Below are positions 10,752-18,389 of a DNA stretch of 64,000 nt, one piece after another. The notes under the pieces were generated by a model. The model ran no database searches and had not been told where the DNA came from. It saw only the letters and a program-made list of their open reading frames with translations. The stretch comes from Fontibacillus phaseoli (lineage in GTDB: Bacteria > Bacillota > Bacilli > Paenibacillales > Paenibacillaceae). The translations under genes were made by a program, and so were the position numbers. Within the stretch, counting starts at the first letter, position 1. Each line of letters opens with the position of its first letter. The stretch covers positions 1 through 64,000 of the forward strand of contig NZ_QPJW01000014.1 of assembly GCF_003337355.1 (NCBI RefSeq), read 5' to 3'.

Positions 10752-12098
10752 TCAGGATGAGTTTTTAATTTTCTCAGAAATATTGTTGATAACTTTATAG
10801 AGATCTTGGTCTACCTTGAGTAGCTGGGTTATTTTTTCGTGAGCGTGAATGACTGTCGTATGATCACGGCCTCCGAAGGCATCTCCGATCTTGGGCAGCG
10901 AGAAATCGGTCAGTTCCCGCGATAAATACATGGCGATTTGGCGGGGAAAGGCGATGGCCTTCGTGCGTTTGCGCGCTTTGAAATCTTCCAGCCTCAGATT
11001 ATAGTACTCTCCGACCTTTTGCTGAATGTCCTGAATGGTGATCATCTTAGGACGGCTGGAAGGAATGATGTCCTTCAGCGCTTCGGCGGCCAGATGCGTC
11101 GTAATATCCTGGTTAATGAGGGAAGAGTAAGCGACGACACGGATAAGGGCGCCCTCAAGCTCCCGGATGTTAGTATCGATTTGATTGGCGATATACATCA
11201 TCGCTTCATTCGGGATGTCCAGGTTCTCCGCTTTGGCCTTCTTACGGAGGATGGCGATCCGGGTCTCCAGATCCGGCGGCTGAATGTCCGTGATCAAGCC
11301 CCACTCAAACCTCGACCTGAGCCGTTCCTCCAGCGTCGGTATTTCTTTCGGCGGCCGGTCACTGGAAATAATGATTTGTTTGCGCTCTTCATGAAGCGCG
11401 TTGAACGTATGGAAAAATTCTTCCTGGGTCGACTCCTTGCCGGCGATAAACTGGATATCGTCGATCAGCAGGATGTCGATGTTCCGGTATTTGTTGCGGA
11501 AGCTTTCCGCCCGGTTATCCCGGATCGAATTGATGAATTCGTTCGTGAATTTCTCGGAAGAAATATAGACGACCTTGCTGCTGGGGCTATGTTCCAGGAT
11601 GTAATGGCCGATGGCGTGCATCAAGTGCGTTTTGCCGAGACCGACGCCTCCGTACAGGAATAACGGATTATAGGCCCGGGCCGGCGCTTCAGCTACAGCG
11701 AGTGAGGCCGCGTGAGCAAATCGGTTGCCTGAGCCGATAACGAACGTATCGAATGTATATTTCGGGTTAAGCATATTGGAAACGCTTTCCTCTGCTTGGA
11801 CAGGTGCAGGGGGCTCCTTATATACCTGAGTCTGTTCAGGCGCGGAGGATTCCTCAATCACGAAGGAAACGTCGACATGCTTGCCAAGATACTCATACAC
11901 GGTGGTGGCGACCAATTTCGTATAACGGCTTTCCAGCCATTCCACGGCAAACGTGGTCGGAGCGGAAATGACGATCGAACGATCGTTTAACGAGACGATT
12001 TTGGTTGCTTTAAACCAGGTATCGAAGCTGGGTTTGCTGAGTTTGGTGTTGATGATGGATAAAATATGCTGCCATATATCGGAGGTATGGCTATCCAC
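10752..12098 (-). CDS. dnaA: Chromosomal replication initiator protein DnaA
   Basis: 448 residues from a GTG at 12098, 8 bases after AAAAGGAG; an upstream ATG at 12164 would add 22 unlikely residues. Domain I begins [13 protein letters not shown] (DnaB/SirA contact), domain II is a short E/P-rich linker (about 85-112), and the AAA+ core has Walker [16 protein letters not shown], Walker [15 protein letters not shown] and the LRSRFEWGL arginine region. Domain IV ends with the DNA-binding signature [15 protein letters not shown]. DnaA-ATP opens the origin. Odd: the start codon lies inside a DnaA-box-like TGTGGATAG (12099-12091). Further boxes in its 5' leader point to autoregulation. Confidence 0.99.
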   Translation of the reverse strand: MDSHTSDIWQHILSIINTKLSKPSFDTWFKATKIVSLNDRSIVISAPTTFAVEWLESRYTKLVATTVYEYLGKHVDVSFVIEESSAPEQTQVYKEPPAPVQAEESVSNMLNPKYTFDTFVIGSGNRFAHAASLAVAEAPARAYNPLFLYGGVGLGKTHLMHAIGHYILEHSPSSKVVYISSEKFTNEFINSIRDNRAESFRNKYRNIDILLIDDIQFIAGKESTQEEFFHTFNALHEERKQIIISSDRPPKEIPTLEERLRSRFEWGLITDIQPPDLETRIAILRKKAKAENLDIPNEAMMYIANQIDTNIRELEGALIRVVAYSSLINQDITTHLAAEALKDIIPSSRPKMITIQDIQQKVGEYYNLRLEDFKARKRTKAIAFPRQIAMYLSRELTDFSLPKIGDAFGGRDHTTVIHAHEKITQLLKVDQDLYKVINNISEKIKNSS

Positions 12099-12505
12099 AG
12101 CGGTCACTCCTTTTAAATCTTCCAATTGTGGCATGAGCCATGCAGAAAGGGGTCGAAAAAACATAAATAATGGGGAAATTTATCCCCATAGGTCAGAAAA
12201 GTGGAATCATTATAAACATGAATAAATTCGAATTGTTCACAATGTTATCCACAGGCTGTTAATAATTTTGATGTTAAATTTAGATATTCACAACAAAAGC
12301 AATATAATCATAGCAAAAGAAGCCTTGTTTTTCAATGCACTGCTTGATTTTATCCACAAATTCAATAACTTGTGTATAATTTTAACTCACACCACTACAT
12401 ATTGTTTATAATATGTTTAAAATTCGACAGGATCTGAGATTTTCATAAAAAATTATGCACAGGATGTTCTATATCCAAAAGTTGGTTTGCGGAGATTTAT
12501 GAATT
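12099..12505. other. oriC, upstream part: DnaA-box cluster
   Basis: Two perfect DnaA boxes TTATCCACA (12245-12253 and 12350-12358) and several one-mismatch boxes: TTATCCCCA 12180-12188, TGTGTATAA 12371-12379, TTATGCACA 12453-12461, plus TGTGGATAG at 12091-12099. The DNA is strongly AT-rich. A TTCGACA at 12423-12429 equals the reverse of a Spo0A box core (TGTCGAA). In Bacillus subtilis the matching incA/incB cluster lies between dnaA and rpmH; here the gluconate operon follows instead of rpmH. Confidence 0.85.
12307..12335 (-). promoter_or_regulatory. dnaA promoter
   Basis: Minus-strand TTGAAA (12335-12330), 17-base spacer and TATGAT (12312-12307). The transcript would have a leader of about 200 bases containing the perfect DnaA box at 12245-12253, with another box (12350-12358) just upstream of the -35, the layout expected for DnaA autorepression. 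Confidence 0.6.
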
Positions 12506-12563
12506 TCGAAAAAGAGAAGGCTGCCTAAGTTAAGCAACTATATTGCTTATAGGCAGCCTTCTT
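12506..12563 (-). terminator. Terminator of the gluconate operon, facing the origin
   Basis: AGAAGGCTGCCTA (12515-12527) pairs perfectly with TAGGCAGCCTTCT (12550-12562), with an extra TTAAGCAA/TTGCTTA inner stem; a CTCTTTTT run follows on the minus strand. It ends gntK transcription just before the DnaA-box cluster. Confidence 0.9.
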
Positions 12564-12585
12564 CATATAGAAGATTTATATGCGA

Positions 12586-14133
12586 TTACTCCGCGGGCAA
12601 ATTCCGCTGGAATTTGGCAATCGCTTCATAGTCTTCCTCCAGCTTGCGGGAGATGCGAATATAAATGGGGAGGAGTTCTTTATAAATGGCAGCGTGCTCT
12701 TTGATGGGGGTATGTTCAAACGTGCCGCCGACCATGCTTGAAACCACGTCAAAGGAGTCGATTTTGCCGAGCGCATATAATCCGAGCACTACGGCGCCGA
12801 GACAGGAACTTTCGAAACTTTCGGGAATCACGACCTCTTGATCGAAAATGTCCGCGAGCATCTGCCGCCAAAGCGGAGAACGCGCGAATCCGCCTGTGGC
12901 CTGAATTTTTTGAGGTCGGCCGATCTGTTCCTCCATGGCAAGCAGTACGGTATATAAGTTATAAATGACGCCTTCTAGCACGGAGCGGATCATGTGCTCT
13001 TTCTGATGATGCAGGGTCAAGCCGAAAAAGGAGCCGCGGGCGTTCGGATTCCACAACGGAGCCCGCTCTCCGGTCAAATAAGGGTGAAATAAGAGTCCGT
13101 CCGAACCGGGGCGTACCCTTTCACCAATTTTGGTCAAAACGTCGTAGGGGCTAATCCCGAGACGTTTGGCGGTTTCAACTTCGGAAGCAGCGAATTCATC
13201 GCGGACCCACCGGAAAATAACACCGCCATTGTTGACAGGACCGCCGATGACCCAATGCTTCTCCGTCAGCGCGTAGCAGAAGATACGGCCTTTCGGGTCG
13301 GTTTTCGGCCGGTCGACCACGGTGCGGATCGCTCCGCTCGTTCCGATCGTGACCGCCACGACCCCCGGATCAATGGCGTTGACGCCAAGATTGGAAAGTA
13401 CGCCGTCGCTGGCGCCGATGACGAACGGGATGGAGTCATGAAGCCCCATTTGGTCCGCATATCTGCCGGCTAGTCCCTTCATAATATGCGTTGTCGGCAC
13501 AAGGGTGGATAACTGGTCCGGTGTAATGCCGGCGATCTTCAATGCTTCTTCGTCCCAGTCTAGGCGCTCCAGGTTCATCAGGCCGGTACAAGAAGCGATG
13601 GAATGATCCACGACGTATTCTCCGAACAGCTTGGCAAAGACGTATTCTTTAATAGAAATAAACATGTTCGCGTTATTAAAAATTTCCGGCTTATCATGGC
13701 GCAGCCAGAGCAGCTTGGACAGGGGGGACATCGGGTGGATTGGGGTGCCGGTGCGCAAATAAATTTCATGGCCGCCCAGCTCGGATTTTAATTTTTCCGA
13801 CCATTCCACACTTCGATTGTCCGCCCAGGTGAGACACCGCATCAAAGGCTTCCCGTCCCGATCGATAGGGATGACGCTATGCATTGCCGTACTGAAGGAG
13901 ACGAGCATGATTTGGTCCGGAGCAACCTTGCTCTGATCCATCACGTGGCGGACGGCAGTTAACATTGCGACGAAAATCTCCTCCGGATCCTGCTCCGCTA
14001 CATCAGCCGTAGGGGTATATAACGGATAACCCTCGTTTGCCGTCGCAACAATATTGCCGTTCTCTTCAAATAACACGGCCTTGGTACTGGTCGTTCCTAT
14101 ATCAATTCCGATCATATACGAAATTTGTTCCAT
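12586..14133 (-). CDS. gntK: Gluconokinase
   Basis: 515 residues, FGGY carbohydrate kinase family. It phosphorylates D-gluconate to 6-phosphogluconate. The N-terminal MIGIDIGTTSTKAVLFEENG is the first phosphate loop; GASDGVLSNLGVNA and VTIGTSGAIR in the middle form the second phosphate/adenosine region; LQATGGFARSPLWRQMLAD-like ATGGFARSPLWRQML (about 420) is the FGGY C-terminal signature. Gluconokinase rather than xylulokinase is chosen because the neighbours are a GntP permease, a GntR regulator and 6-phosphogluconate dehydrogenase. Last gene of the operon, 36 bases after gntP. Confidence 0.95.
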   Translation of the reverse strand: MEQISYMIGIDIGTTSTKAVLFEENGNIVATANEGYPLYTPTADVAEQDPEEIFVAMLTAVRHVMDQSKVAPDQIMLVSFSTAMHSVIPIDRDGKPLMRCLTWADNRSVEWSEKLKSELGGHEIYLRTGTPIHPMSPLSKLLWLRHDKPEIFNNANMFISIKEYVFAKLFGEYVVDHSIASCTGLMNLERLDWDEEALKIAGITPDQLSTLVPTTHIMKGLAGRYADQMGLHDSIPFVIGASDGVLSNLGVNAIDPGVVAVTIGTSGAIRTVVDRPKTDPKGRIFCYALTEKHWVIGGPVNNGGVIFRWVRDEFAASEVETAKRLGISPYDVLTKIGERVRPGSDGLLFHPYLTGERAPLWNPNARGSFFGLTLHHQKEHMIRSVLEGVIYNLYTVLLAMEEQIGRPQKIQATGGFARSPLWRQMLADIFDQEVVIPESFESSCLGAVVLGLYALGKIDSFDVVSSMVGGTFEHTPIKEHAAIYKELLPIYIRISRKLEEDYEAIAKFQRNLPAE

Positions 14134-14169
14134 CAGATTAACCTTCTCTCCCTGAAAATTTCTGTTTGA

Positions 14170-15528
14170 TTAAAAGACACTGATGAGAAGTATCAGCGCC
14201 AAGCCTACGACGGAAAGGATCGTTTCCATCACCGTCCAGGACTTCAACGTTTGCGGGACCGTCATATTGAAAAATTCTTTGACCATCCAGAACCCGGCAT
14301 CGTTCACGTGAGACAACACAATGGAACCTGCCCCGGTAGCCAGTACGACGAGTTCTACGTTGGCGCCGGGAGTGAGGGCCAGGACGGGCGCTACGATGCC
14401 GGCGGCGGTCGTCATGGCGACGGTAGCCGAACCGGTGGCGACCCGAATCAAGGCGGCTACAAACCAGGCAAACAGGATGACGTTAACATGGGCGCCAGTA
14501 GCGATTTCCGCAATCGCGCCGCCTACGCCGCTGTTAATCAAGACTTGTTTGAAGGCGCCGCCCGCGCCGATGATCAGGACGATGGTGGCAATCGGCGCGA
14601 GACATTCGCTCGTAAAGCGGGAAATTTCATGTTTCGTAAACCCTCTCGAGAAACCGAGGGAGAAGAAAGAGAAGACGACGGCAATGAGTAGGGCCATAAT
14701 TTCATGGCCGATAAATTCACAGAACAGCGTAATGCTGCTGGTAGCCTGCGGATCGATAATGTCGGCGATCGAGCCGATCAGCATCAAAATGACCGGCAGC
14801 AAGATCGTAAACAGCGTAATCCCGAATCCCGGCAGTTTTCGCGTACCTTTTACCGCGAATTGCTCCGCAAGTTCGGCCGGCGGTTCCAGGACGATGCGTT
14901 TACCGATGTATTTGCCAAAGATGGGGCCGGCGATGATGGCAACAATAATTCCTACTATAAGAGAATATAAAATCGTTCGTCCCAGATTTGCCCCATAGGC
15001 CTCAATGGCGATCATCGGAGCCGGATGCGGCGGAACAAGACCGTGCACCGTGGACAAACCGGCCAAAATCGGAATGCCGATTTGAAGAAGCGACATTTTT
15101 GTTTTTCTCGCTACGGTAAAGACAATCGGAATGAGCAGAATCACCCCGACTTCAAAAAAGACGGGAATACCGACGATAAAGCCGACGATCATCATGGCCC
15201 AATGGACCCTTTTTTCTCCAAAACGGTCGACAAGCGTATTGGCAATCTGCTCCGCGCCGCCGGATTCGGCCATCATCTTGCCGAGCATGGTGCCCAGCCC
15301 GATGACGATCGCTATTGTGCCGAGGGTTCCTCCCAGTCCGCTAGTGATCGAGTTGACCACGTCCAGCGGCTGCATGCCGGCCAGTAGGCCAAGGAGCAAT
15401 GCGGATATTAACAAGGTAACGAACGGATTCCATTTATATTTGGAGATCAGAACGATAAGAAAAACGATGGTCACCAGGGTCCAAAATAACAAGGTGGCGT
15501 TGTGGCTCATGTTGAATAACGTGCTCAT
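14170..15528 (-). CDS. gntP: Gluconate permease, GntP family
   Basis: 452 residues, about 12 to 14 hydrophobic membrane segments, no signal peptide. GntP proteins import gluconate with protons. Family marks: the Gly-rich GLAVIGLGTMLGKMMAESGGAE-like loop (GLGTMLGKMMAESGGAEQI), the HGLVPPHPAPMIAIEAYGA signature (about 160), ATGSATVAMTTAAGI (about 370) and SHVNDAGFWMVKEFF near the C terminus. An AGGAGGAGCACC site precedes the ATG. It lies 114 bases after gntR in the same direction as gntK; the small gap has no clear terminator. Confidence 0.95.
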   Translation of the reverse strand: MSTLFNMSHNATLLFWTLVTIVFLIVLISKYKWNPFVTLLISALLLGLLAGMQPLDVVNSITSGLGGTLGTIAIVIGLGTMLGKMMAESGGAEQIANTLVDRFGEKRVHWAMMIVGFIVGIPVFFEVGVILLIPIVFTVARKTKMSLLQIGIPILAGLSTVHGLVPPHPAPMIAIEAYGANLGRTILYSLIVGIIVAIIAGPIFGKYIGKRIVLEPPAELAEQFAVKGTRKLPGFGITLFTILLPVILMLIGSIADIIDPQATSSITLFCEFIGHEIMALLIAVVFSFFSLGFSRGFTKHEISRFTSECLAPIATIVLIIGAGGAFKQVLINSGVGGAIAEIATGAHVNVILFAWFVAALIRVATGSATVAMTTAAGIVAPVLALTPGANVELVVLATGAGSIVLSHVNDAGFWMVKEFFNMTVPQTLKSWTVMETILSVVGLALILLISVF

Positions 15529-15642
15529 GGTGCTCCTCCTTTTATTTACCCCGTGTAACAGGGCTGCAAGCGAAGATGTAGATTCCTTGGAACTACTTAA
15601 CCCTAGTATGAAGCAAGGATTGAAAATTCATGAATGCGGTTG

Positions 15643-16332
15643 TCAATGAGCTTTAGGTGATTCCTTCATACTCGTATGCAACGTATTGCGGGAATCCGCG
15701 AAATATTCTTCAATTCTTGCCGAGATGACGGCGGGGTCTCTGGACTCCAGCCCTTTAAGCAGTTTGCGGTGCTTATCCACCACATACTTGATTTTGCCTT
15801 CTCCTTGAGAAAAAACATCCTCCGTAGTAATCAGCATGACGGTCATTACGATTTGACGGATGCTGGTCCATAAATGCAAAATGCGCGTGTGATTGGCGGA
15901 AGTGATAATTAACTCGTGAAAAGACAGGTCTTGATAAGCAAATTCCACGACATCGCCGTACTTGGCGGCCAATTCCATTTTGTCGACGATTTGCTGCAGG
16001 CTAGACAGTAACGGAGCCGGATCCTTCTCGGCCAGACGCTGCCAGGCAAAGCTCTCTATGAGATAGCGAACGTCATATAATTCTTCAATCTCTTTCAATT
16101 GAAGACCGTTAACGACGGCACCCATCCGCTGCAAAGTAATGAGAGCTTCGCCGGATAGCGTTTTCAACGCTTCGCGAACCGGGGAACGGCTCGTTCCGAA
16201 ATCCGCGGCAATGCGGTTCTCGGACAGAATTTCCCCCGGCTTAATGGTGCCGTTAATAATTTGAAGGCGCAGCTCGCAGGCGATGGATTCGCCCAAGGAA
16301 CTGCCCTTCAGCCAGGAAGCAGGAAACTTCAT
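15643..16332 (-). CDS. gntR: GntR-family transcriptional regulator (FCD domain), gluconate operon repressor
   Basis: 229 residues from the ATG at 16332; the open frame continues upstream into gnd but the start MKFPASWLKGSSLGE follows AAGGAG (13 bases, rather long). Winged-helix domain at about 10-80 with SENRIAADFGTSRSPVREAL, the GntR recognition helix. The rest is an all-helical FCD effector domain; RYLIESFAWQRL and the later DLSFHELIITSANHTRILHLW carry the Asp/His metal-ligand positions usual in this group. In Bacillus subtilis GntR represses the gnt operon and gluconate releases it; the same role is inferred here from its place inside the operon and a matching palindrome at the operon promoter. 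Confidence 0.92.
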   Translation of the reverse strand: MKFPASWLKGSSLGESIACELRLQIINGTIKPGEILSENRIAADFGTSRSPVREALKTLSGEALITLQRMGAVVNGLQLKEIEELYDVRYLIESFAWQRLAEKDPAPLLSSLQQIVDKMELAAKYGDVVEFAYQDLSFHELIITSANHTRILHLWTSIRQIVMTVMLITTEDVFSQGEGKIKYVVDKHRKLLKGLESRDPAVISARIEEYFADSRNTLHTSMKESPKAH

Positions 16333-16352
16333 AATATAGTTGATTCTCCTTC

Positions 16353-17252
16353 TTATTTTGCGGATTCGACCGCATGGCCGCCGAATTCGTTGCGCAAAGC
16401 GGCAACCACCTTGCCGTGGAACGTATCGGATTCGAGGGAGCGGTAGCGCATGAACAGGGACAATGCGATCACCGGGGCGCTCGCTTGCAGATCCAGTGCG
16501 GTTTCGACGGTCCATTTTCCTTCTCCGGAAGATTTCATGACGCCGCGGATGCCTTCCAGTTTAGGGTCTTTGGAGAAAGCATTCTCCGTCAGTTCCATCA
16601 GCCAGCCGCGAATTACGGAACCGTTGGACCAAACGCGGGCCACGTCTTCGAAGTTGTAATCGAACGGACTTTTATCCAGCAATTCAAAGCCTTCCGCGAT
16701 CGCTTGCATCATGCCGTATTCAATCCCGTTATGCACCATTTTCAGAAAATGGCCGCTACCGTGTTTCCCTGCGTACAAATATCCGCGGTCGACAGCGATA
16801 TCTTTAAAAATCGGCTCGATTCCGCGGAATACTTCTTCATTGCCTCCGATCATAAAGCAGCCGCCGTGATTGGCGCCTTCAACGCCTCCGGAAGTACCGA
16901 CATCAAAGAAATGAATGTCGTGGCCGGAACACTTTTCGGCGAGGGCAAGCGAGTCCTTATAGTGCGAATTACCGCCGTCAATGACGATGTCGCCTGGGGC
17001 AAGCAACGAAAGCAGCGTATCTACTACCGATTGAACCGCCGGACCGGCAGGAACCATGACCCAAACAATGCGCGGTGTCTCCAGGGAGTGGACAAGCTGC
17101 TCCAGACTGGAGGCAGGAATGGCCCCTTCTTTCGCTGCACTCTGAACGGCTTCGCTGTTCATATCAAAGGCTACCACTTCATGGCGATGTTGAAGCAAAT
17201 TGTGCACGAGGTTGTAACCCATTTTACCTAGTCCGATCATGCCTAATTTCAT
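16353..17252 (-). CDS. gnd: 6-phosphogluconate dehydrogenase, decarboxylating (short form)
   Basis: 299 residues. Converts 6-phosphogluconate to ribulose 5-phosphate with CO2 release and coenzyme reduction. N-terminal Rossmann MKLGMIGLGKMGYNLVHNL; an Asp (VVAFDMNSE) at the end of strand two, which suggests NAD rather than NADP. Substrate-binding GTSGGVEGANHG and the catalytic GSGHFLKMVHNGIEYGM with its Lys and Asn are intact. The short form lacks the C-terminal extension of the about 470-residue enzymes. First gene of the operon; gntR starts 20 bases after its stop. Bacillus subtilis also has a gnd homologue (gntZ) in its gnt operon, but there as the last gene. Confidence 0.95.
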   Translation of the reverse strand: MKLGMIGLGKMGYNLVHNLLQHRHEVVAFDMNSEAVQSAAKEGAIPASSLEQLVHSLETPRIVWVMVPAGPAVQSVVDTLLSLLAPGDIVIDGGNSHYKDSLALAEKCSGHDIHFFDVGTSGGVEGANHGGCFMIGGNEEVFRGIEPIFKDIAVDRGYLYAGKHGSGHFLKMVHNGIEYGMMQAIAEGFELLDKSPFDYNFEDVARVWSNGSVIRGWLMELTENAFSKDPKLEGIRGVMKSSGEGKWTVETALDLQASAPVIALSLFMRYRSLESDTFHGKVVAALRNEFGGHAVESAK

Positions 17253-17273
17253 AAAAAATACACCCTTTCATAA

Positions 17274-17354
17274 ACAAGTATACTTGTATACAACTTACAC
17301 CTTTCATATTACCTTGTTGTCCGGTCACTGTAAACCTTATTGAAAGCGATTTCC
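17274..17354 (-). promoter_or_regulatory. gnt operon promoter with GntR-type operator and cre-like site
   Basis: On the minus strand TTTACA (17334-17329) and TAATAT (17311-17306) are 17 bases apart, so transcription should start near 17299. Just downstream is the perfect palindrome ACAAGTATACTTGT (17274-17287), overlapping ATACTTGTATACAA, which resembles the Bacillus subtilis GntR operator as I remember it. TGAAAGCGATTTCC (17341-17354) matches the CcpA cre consensus at 13 of 14 positions, just upstream of the -35. Together: induction by gluconate and catabolite control. Confidence 0.75.
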
Positions 17355-17391
17355 AATTAAAAACAAAAGAAAATCGACAGATTCAATTTAC

Positions 17392-17562
17392 TTTTCCACA
17401 TGTGTATAACTTTTATGCGGGAGCGAAATACCAAACGGGCTGTGGAAAATTTTTTTGAAATTTTATACACAATGAGGGAGAAGTTGAAAAAAGAAATGCC
17501 GGGCTCGGTTGACTTTTCAGAGGGGTTATGGTTAAATGTAAAAAGGCATTTTCTGTGGATAT
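17392..17562. other. Second cluster of DnaA-box-like sites, rpmH side
   Basis: Five 9-mers with one mismatch to the DnaA box lie in 171 bases: TTTTCCACA 17392-17400, TGTGTATAA 17401-17409, TGTGGAAAA 17441-17449, TTATACACA 17463-17471 and TGTGGATAT 17554-17562. None is perfect. In Bacillales this interval would be continuous with the dnaA upstream region; here 4.7 kb of gluconate genes separates them. The remaining bases of the gnd-rpmH gap hold the two divergent promoters. Confidence 0.6.
17509..17537 (+). promoter_or_regulatory. rpmH promoter
   Basis: TTGACT (17509-17514), 17-base spacer, TTAAAT (17532-17537), about 70 bases before the rpmH start. A DnaA-box-like TGTGGATAT (17554-17562) lies just downstream of the predicted start. 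Confidence 0.6.
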
Positions 17563-17612
17563 GAAAATGGTAAATATACAGTGATCGATTCCTGTTAAGG
17601 GGGTGCAATAAA

Positions 17613-17747
17613 TTGAAACCGACTTTTAAACCAAATGTGAGCAAACGTAGTAAGGTTCATGGTTTCCGTAAAAGAATGAGCACGAAAAACGGCCGCAAGG
17701 TTCTGGCTGCTCGTCGTCAAAAAGGTAGAAAAGTATTGAGTGCTTAA
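17613..17747 (+). CDS. rpmH: 50S ribosomal protein L34
   Basis: 44 residues with a TTG start, 8 to 10 bases after AAGGGGGTG. Translation gives [18 protein letters not shown], then [20 protein letters not shown] and RKVLSA, the standard L34 sequence, very rich in Arg and Lys. It is too short and starts with TTG, so simple ORF searches miss it. It opens the plus-strand run rpmH-rnpA-yidC-jag, divergent from the dnaA side as in other Bacillales. Confidence 0.97.
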   Translation: MKPTFKPNVSKRSKVHGFRKRMSTKNGRKVLAARRQKGRKVLSA

Positions 17748-17757
17748 TGACTGTATG

Positions 17758-17783
17758 AAGACCACTACGGTGGTCTTTTTTTA
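17758..17783 (+). terminator. Terminator after rpmH
   Basis: GACCAC pairs with GTGGTC around TACG, extended by AA/TT, and followed by seven T. It lies 11 bases after the rpmH stop and probably lowers readthrough into rnpA, which is needed in smaller amounts. Confidence 0.85.
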
Positions 17784-17821
17784 CATTATATTAAGATACG
17801 CTATAGATGATATTTCGCGGT

Positions 17822-17873
17822 CCCCACAAAGTATAAGGAAGAAACACGGGTGTACAAGCCCGACTTTGTGGGG
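17822..17873. repeat. Nested hairpin between rpmH and rnpA
   Basis: An 11-base perfect outer stem, CCCCACAAAGT (17822-17832) with ACTTTGTGGGG (17863-17873), encloses a 14-base 5' bulge and an inner CGGG/CCCG hairpin (17847-17850 and 17859-17862) that abuts the outer stem. It is followed by TTATTTT, so it could be a second terminator, but the long one-sided bulge is unlike ordinary terminators. Confidence 0.6.
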
Positions 17874-17963
17874 TTATTTTGTATCGTTTATGCCTTTTGG
17901 GATTGGTCTATAATTACAATAGTACTTTTACCCTTCAGGAGCTCAAATCGAGGAGAAAAGCTC

Positions 17964-18314
17964 GTGCATAGAAAGCTTAGATTAAGAAACCGCGCGGACT
18001 TCACCCGGGTTTACCGCTACGGGAAGTCTTTCGCTAACCGTCAACTTGTTGTTTATTATTCGGCCAAACCTGAGATTGAGCGTTTCCGTCTCGGTGTTTC
18101 CGCCAGCAAAAAGATCGGCAACGCCGTCGTCCGCAACCGGATGCGACGGATGCTGAAGGAAATTGTACGTCTGCATGAAGTTGAGATAAGGGATCATCTG
18201 GATTTGATTCTGATCGTTCGTAACGGAGCCGTTGGAATGGAGTATAAGGAATTGGAGAAAAGTGTGCTCCACGTGTTGCGCAAAGCCTCGCTGCTCAAGC
18301 CTTCCGGACGGTAA
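17964..18314 (+). CDS. rnpA: Ribonuclease P protein component
   Basis: 116 residues from a GTG at 17964, preceded by GAGGAGAAAAG; the frame is open 38 codons further upstream but the family begins near MHRKLRLRNRADFTRVYR. RnpA binds the catalytic RNase P RNA and helps it recognise pre-tRNA leaders. The conserved RNR helix lies in KIGNAVVRNRMRRMLKE (about 50-66) and the N-terminal FTRVYRYGKSFANR is typical. The next gene is yidC, 75 bases downstream, as expected. Confidence 0.97.
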   Translation: MHRKLRLRNRADFTRVYRYGKSFANRQLVVYYSAKPEIERFRLGVSASKKIGNAVVRNRMRRMLKEIVRLHEVEIRDHLDLILIVRNGAVGMEYKELEKSVLHVLRKASLLKPSGR

Positions 18315-18389
18315 GCATGCTGGTTTCTTTGTCCATATAATTATGGTATGATTTACAATGATGGATAGGTTTAAGAGAGGGGTTTTGAA

